From assembly GCA_017651785.1 (NCBI GenBank), contig JAGCCD010000148.1, forward strand, positions 1 through 7,981: a stretch of 7,981 bases of DNA, read 5' to 3'. Below, piece by piece: positions 6,631 to 7,981 of the stretch (the stretch's first letter is position 1; each line of letters opens with the position of its first letter). The notes under the pieces are model-generated. The model was not told the origin of the DNA. It saw only the letters and a list, made by a program, of their open reading frames with translations, and ran no database searches. The stretch comes from Bacteroidales bacterium. GTDB lineage: Bacteria; Bacteroidota; Bacteroidia; Bacteroidales; UBA932. The translations under genes and the position numbers were made by a program.

Positions 6631-6638
6631 TAACTTTG
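6631..6638 (+). promoter_or_regulatory. Bacteroidota -7 box of the tRNA-Leu gene
   Basis: TAACTTTG fits TAnnTTTG and lies ten bases before the mature tRNA 5' end, so the primary transcript would carry only a few extra 5' bases for RNase P. The -33 region is an unremarkable AT-rich stretch overlapping the right arm of the hairpin. Confidence 0.65.
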
Positions 6639-6647
6639 CGCTCTCTT

Positions 6648-6727
6648 GCGGGCGTGTTGAAATGGTAGACAAGCAAGACTTAGGATCTTGTGCCTAAATC
6701 GTGTGGGTTCGAGTCCCACCGCCCGCA
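6648..6727 (+). tRNA. trnL-UAG: tRNA-Leu (anticodon UAG)
   Basis: The acceptor arms GCGGGCG (6648-6654) and CGCCCGC (6720-6726) pair over seven base pairs, with discriminator A at 6727. The D arm is a 3-bp stem TTG/CAA with GG in its loop. The anticodon stem CAAGA/TCTTG encloses loop CTTAGGA, giving anticodon UAG, which reads CUA and other CUN leucine codons. The T arm is GTGGG/CCCAC around TTCGAGT. The variable region (6691-6702, 12 nt) is longer than in class I tRNAs, as expected for leucine, but pairs poorly. CCA is not encoded and must be added after transcription. Confidence 0.97.
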
Positions 6728-6729
6728 CG

Positions 6730-6759
6730 GGCCCGGCTCAGCGAGCCGGGCCTTTTTTT
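6730..6759 (+). terminator. Rho-independent terminator of the tRNA-Leu gene
   Basis: A perfect 10-bp GC-rich stem (GGCCCGGCTC 6730-6739, GAGCCGGGCC 6743-6752) with a 3-base loop AGC is followed by seven T residues (6753-6759). It begins two bases after the tRNA discriminator base. Confidence 0.95.
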
Positions 6760-6773
6760 ATTCCTTTTATTTG

Positions 6774-6781
6774 TATATTTG
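6774..6781 (+). promoter_or_regulatory. Bacteroidota -7 box for the Ig-like lipoprotein operon
   Basis: TATATTTG is an exact TAnnTTTG match located just after the tRNA terminator. Transcription would begin near 6787, leaving a leader of about 20 nt before ATG 6807. The -33 element is poorly defined within the T-rich tract. Confidence 0.6.
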
Positions 6782-6806
6782 TAAATTGGACGCTAATAGA
6801 TTAGGA

Positions 6807-7736
6807 ATGAGATCGTATAAACTGATATTGCTTTTGCCCGTGCTTCTGCTGGCGGGATGCGAGAAGAATGTGCCGGTGTCGAGCGTCACCGTCATCCCAT
6901 CCAGTATCGATAGCATGGAAGAGGGTGAGGTGAGGTATCTTACCGCCACCGTTAAACCCGATAAAGCCACAGACAAGTCCGTTGTCTGGAAAACCTCCAA
7001 CGAATATGTGGTAACCGTTACATACGACGGAAAGGTTACCGCGGTGGGCCTCGGCAACGCCACAGTGACTGCGGAAGCAGTGAACGGCGGCAAGACAGGC
7101 ACGTGCGATATTACCGTCATTCCGTCCCAAGATCCCCAACCTCCGGAAATCAAGGCAACATCGGTCACCCTGAATGAGTCGGAGCTTGTGCTCGCAAAGA
7201 ACGACACTTTCGTGCTTACGGCGGCTCTGGAACCATCCGATACTACGGATGAACTTAAGTGGAGCAGTTCCGATACATCTGTAGCTACAATAGACAATAC
7301 CGGCAAGGTTACCGCGCTTGCCGGAGGCCATGCAGTCATAACCGCCTCTGCAGGAGACGTTTCCGCGCAGGCCTCAGTGAGTGTGGAGGTCCCGGTAAAG
7401 TCATTCAATGTTCCTCAGAAGTCCATTACCCTTCCCCTTGGAAAGACTTATGACGCTTATGTGGAGTATACCCCTGCAGACGCAACGCCCCATGACGTAA
7501 AGGTAGAGTGGTCCATACGCTATTCTTCACCCATTGTATTCCAACTGAGCAAAGAAGGAAAAATAACCGCTACGGCAATTGGAGCCAATGTCTGCGACGC
7601 GGTAATTACATACGCCGAATACGATTTCTCCACCCGCGCCTACGTCCAGAAACAAGACGAGTGCGCCCTGGAGATAGTGGTAGTGAAGCAGGAAGACGGC
7701 GACCACGAAGGATTTGACAACGAAAACTGGGACTGA
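6807..7736 (+). CDS. Lipoprotein with three Big_2-like bacterial Ig domains
   Basis: A 309-residue predicted outer-membrane or surface lipoprotein starting at ATG 6807; the frame is open further upstream, but that part runs through the tRNA and is not coding. The signal peptide MRSYKLILLLPVLLLAGC ends at lipobox LAGC (Cys18). Residues 24-106 and 117-196 are two clear Big_2-type Ig-like domains: each opens with an S-V-T-V or S-V-T-L strand, has W-x-(S/T)-S (WKTSNEYVVTV and WSSSDTSVATI), and ends GKVTA followed by a glycine-rich turn and A-x-(I/V)-T-A. Residues 198-293 form a more divergent third copy (KSITLPLGKTY, VEWSI, GKITATAIG). The tail is acidic (EDGDHEGFDNENWD). Big_2 domains usually act as spacers or adhesive modules; no catalytic domain is visible. 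The next lipoprotein starts one base after its stop, so the two are likely co-transcribed and may act together at the surface. Confidence 0.88.
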   Translation: MRSYKLILLLPVLLLAGCEKNVPVSSVTVIPSSIDSMEEGEVRYLTATVKPDKATDKSVVWKTSNEYVVTVTYDGKVTAVGLGNATVTAEAVNGGKTGTCDITVIPSQDPQPPEIKATSVTLNESELVLAKNDTFVLTAALEPSDTTDELKWSSSDTSVATIDNTGKVTALAGGHAVITASAGDVSAQASVSVEVPVKSFNVPQKSITLPLGKTYDAYVEYTPADATPHDVKVEWSIRYSSPIVFQLSKEGKITATAIGANVCDAVITYAEYDFSTRAYVQKQDECALEIVVVKQEDGDHEGFDNENWD

Positions 7737-7737
7737 T

Positions 7738-7981
7738 ATGAAAATCAAAGGCTTGCTTTTATTCGCGCTGGCAGTTGCTTCATTCAGCTCCTGCCTCAAA
7801 GAAGACTCCGTCTCTTATCAGGATCCCGACATCAAGACGTTCATAGCCTCGTCCGCTGACGGAGTGTCCACAACCAAGGCCGTTGTATCTCCTGACGGTT
7901 CCGTCCAGTGGACGCCGGGAGAGACAATCCGCCTTTTCTACAAAACTCCGTCCGGTTACAGGTCATACTACAGTTTTACCA
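7738..7981 (+). CDS. Surface lipoprotein, fimbrillin-like N-terminus (3' end outside window)
   Basis: The first 81 codons are present. The signal peptide MKIKGLLLFALAVASFSSC ends at Cys19. The next residues L-K-E-D-S fit the lipoprotein export signal described in Capnocytophaga (X-K-(D/E)2-X after the Cys), predicting transport to the cell surface. The following segment, STTKAVVSPDGSVQWTPGETIRLFY, resembles the start of fimbrillin/Mfa-like proteins of Bacteroidales (Thr/Lys-rich strand, then V-x-W-x-x-G-(D/E)-x-I-x-(V/L)-(F/Y)). Fimbrillin identity rests on this short motif only. It begins one base after the Ig-domain lipoprotein stop, without a promoter of its own. Confidence 0.72.
   Translation, partial: MKIKGLLLFALAVASFSSCLKEDSVSYQDPDIKTFIASSADGVSTTKAVVSPDGSVQWTPGETIRLFYKTPSGYRSYYSFT

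Noticed and set aside
6690..6806. Extended start of the Ig-domain lipoprotein upstream to 6690
   Set aside because: This part runs through the tRNA-Leu and its terminator; ATG 6807 gives a clean signal peptide and follows a promoter box.
1..7981. CRISPR arrays, insertion sequences, integrases, phage genes, riboswitches
   Set aside because: No repeat-spacer pattern, transposase, integrase or phage motif is readable on either strand, and no gene-free interval is long enough for a known large riboswitch except around the tRNA, which is explained.

Overview
The window looks like chromosomal DNA from an uncultured Bacteroidales bacterium, probably gut-associated. Evidence: Bacteroidota-type promoter boxes (TAnnTTTG) before several transcription units; almost no Shine-Dalgarno sequences; Bacteroidales-restricted families (a DUF3822-like protein beside rsmD, a FISUMP lipoprotein, Big_2-like and fimbrillin-like lipoproteins); and a fused class I fumarase. 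The DNA is moderately GC-rich, and C or G at third codon positions leaves long antisense frames open. Genus cannot be read from this sequence; a Cryptobacteroides-like lineage is only a guess.

Layout. On the minus strand (1-1271) an NrnA-type DHH phosphoesterase is followed, with an ATGA overlap, by a lipoprotein running off the left edge that looks FKBP-like. A short divergent promoter region (1272-1356) separates these from a plus-strand housekeeping run: a membrane-anchored pseudopilin-like protein of unknown role, a short DUF3822-like protein, RsmD (16S rRNA m2G966 methyltransferase) and peptide release factor 2 (prfB). Next come a FISUMP-domain lipoprotein and class I fumarase. A 26-bp near-perfect inverted repeat, a tRNA-Leu(UAG) with its own promoter and intrinsic terminator, and then a new operon of two lipoproteins (three Ig-like domains; a fimbrillin-like one cut by the right edge) complete the window.

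Two points stand out. First, prfB has an in-frame UAG at codon 25, four codons after the Tyr-Leu where most bacteria carry the RF2 programmed frameshift. The slip sequence is gone and both sides are in the same frame. RF2 does not read UAG, so this is either a broken or misassembled start, a leader ORF with restart at GTG 3140, or amber readthrough. Second, the FISUMP lipoprotein gene lies between two identical 14-bp copies of the fumarase 5' end (4122-4135 and 4914-4927). This suggests a roughly 0.8-kb cassette landed between prfB and fumarase and duplicated the junction. No reverse transcriptase, transposase, CRISPR array or phage gene is visible, so I cannot claim a complete new system here.
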